Origin: CAWKOH01 sp963851245
GTDB lineage: Bacteria > Actinomycetota > Acidimicrobiia > Acidimicrobiales > Palsa-688
Assembly (NCBI GenBank): GCA_963851245.1
Contig: CAWKOH010000002.1
Location: forward strand, 558,001-622,000
Direction of reading: 5' to 3'
Length of the DNA: 64,000 nucleotides
Shown here: positions 62,874 to 64,000 of the stretch, in pieces
Layout of the letters: the number at the start of each line of letters is the position of its first letter
Numbering within the stretch: the stretch's first letter is position 1
Notes under the pieces: generated by a model
What the model saw: only the letters and a program-made list of their open reading frames with translations
What the model was told of the DNA's origin: nothing
The model's database searches: none
Program-made: the position numbers and the translations under genes

Positions 62874-64000
62874 GTGTCCGCCTTCGTCGACGAAGCCCAG
62901 GTCCATGTCAAGGCGGGTGATGGCGGCGCCGGGGCGGTCTCCTTTCGCAGGGAAGCGCACGTGGCCAAGGGTGGCCCCGACGGCGGGGACGGCGGTCACG
63001 GTGGCGACGTCTGGCTGACGGCCGATCGCAACGTGGCATCCCTGTACGGCTTCCGGGATCATCCCCACCGCCGGGCCGGGAACGGGACACACGGCATGGG
63101 CAAGGCCCGCCATGGGCGGGCCGGAGGAGACCTCGACGTGCTCGTCCCCGAAGGCACGGTCGTGCGCGATTCGACGGGCCACGTCGTGGCCGACCTCACC
63201 ACCGAGGGGGAGCGATGGTTGGCGGCGCGCGGGCGGCCAGGGCGGCCGCGGCAACGCCCGCTTCCTCTCGAACCGGCGGCGTGCCCCCGCCTTTGCCGAG
63301 CAGGCCGAACTGGGTGAGGAGCGATGGCTCGACCTCGAGTTGAGGTTGATGGCTGACGTGGCCCTGGTGGGTTTCCCGAACTCGGGCAAGAGCACCCTGA
63401 TTTCGAGGGTGTCGGCGGCCAAGCCGAAGATCGCGGACTACCCGTTCACGACCCTCGAGCCGCACCTGGGGGTGGTCCGTTTCGACGAGCACGAATTCGT
63501 CCTGGCTGACATCCCGGGACTGATCGAGGGGGCCAGCGAAGGAAAGGGCCTGGGCCACCGCTTCCTGAGGCACATCGAACGGGCGCGTGCCCTGGTGGTA
63601 TTGGTGGATCTGGCTCCCATGGACGGGCGGTCCCCCGAGGCTCAAGAGGGGATCCTGCTCGACGAGCTGCGGCGCTACCAGCCCGAGCTGACGGCCCGGC
63701 CTCGCGTGGTCGTCGGTTCGAAGGCCGACGTCGCCGACCCGGCCCTGGAGTGGACGGGCGCCCGGGTCTCGGCCGTGACGGGCGACGGGCTGCGCCCCCT
63801 CCTCGGCGACGATGGCCGGACTGGTCGAGCAGGCGCGGGCGGAGCGGCCCCGTCCGCCCCGGTTCGTGGTGCACCGGCCCGAGCCCGCCGGCGTGGCTGT
63901 CGAGCGCGATACCGACGGGTCGTGGGTCGTGCGGGGCCGGAGCGCGGCGCGGGCCGTGGCCCTGTCCGACCTCACTATCCCCGAGGCGCTGGACTACGCC
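62874..64000 (+). CDS. obgE: Obg GTPase (3' end outside window); frameshifts near 63232 and 63808
   Basis: GTG 62874 starts the Gly-rich Obg domain (FVDEAQVHVKAGDGGAGAVS, KGGPDGGDGGHGGDVW). One extra G near 63232 shifts frame; the repaired protein goes on NARFLSNRRRAPAFAEQAEL, then the G domain: ALVGFPNSGKSTLISRVS (G1), LADIPGLIEGASEGKGLGHR (G3), VVGSKADV (G4 variant SKAD). A second change near 63808 leads into the C-terminal OCT domain (RFVVHRPEPAGVAVERDTDG). It acts in ribosome assembly and stress control. Confidence 0.93.

Noticed and set aside
1..64000. CRISPR array or rRNA operon
   Set aside because: No regularly spaced repeats with unique spacers (the iterons have irregular 9-37-base periods) and no rRNA-like sequence were found.

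Overview
The window looks like chromosomal DNA from a high-GC actinobacterium, most probably an acidimicrobiia-like soil or freshwater lineage. Reasons: high GC throughout, many GTG/TTG starts and ATGA/TGATG start-stop overlaps, actinobacterial families (DUF2510, zf-HC2 anti-sigma, MpaB-type oxygenase, cyclase-AAA-TPR regulator), and the conserved order tig-clpP-clpX-folC-ndk / mreBCD-mrdA-rodA / radical SAM-DUF2344-rne-rplU-rpmA-obgE. The mre genes suggest a rod-shaped cell. The lineage is inferred, not proven.

Layout. 0-12.4 kb: accessory chromosomal genes (ECF sigma with zinc anti-sigma, two closely related RpoD-type sigma factors, cold-shock protein, small alpha/beta-barrel proteins, an HMG-CoA-synthase-like/DUF35 fusion overlapping a thiolase) and tRNA-Lys, tRNA-His and tRNA-Arg. 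12.41-29.77 kb: a ~17.3-kb integrative element in the 3' end of tRNA-Arg(UCU), bounded by a 22-bp direct repeat. It carries a tyrosine integrase beside the intact tRNA, a TA-like gene pair, a divergent regulator/XRE control region with a 16-bp inverted repeat, a tightly overlapping early operon ending in a Walker-type replication ATPase, eight CCACGGACA iterons plus a GC hairpin (candidate origin), a membrane-anchored ArdC-like zinc metallopeptidase, a serine recombinase broken by an amber codon, two IS3-family insertions, and a decayed large serine recombinase. No relaxase, FtsK/TraB-type translocase or virion gene was seen, so it is best described as a replicating or mobilizable integrative element or its remnant. 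29.8-46.2 kb: accessory chromosome (DedA, TetR-cupin, poly-gamma-glutamate hydrolase, PRC-barrel, GH63/MGH1-like glycosidase, Crp-type regulator, cyclase-ATPase-TPR regulator coupled to an MpaB-type oxygenase, Kelch surface protein), then tRNA-Gly and tRNA-Pro. 46.3-64 kb: core housekeeping and cell-shape genes; obgE runs off the end.

Reading caution. About twenty genes, including essential mreB, rne and obgE, show single-base frame changes whose two halves rejoin into normal conserved proteins. This looks like indel error in the sequence rather than pseudogenes, so frameshifted genes are given across their full span with the break position stated. The exceptions most likely to be real decay are the serine recombinases and IS fragments inside the mobile element.
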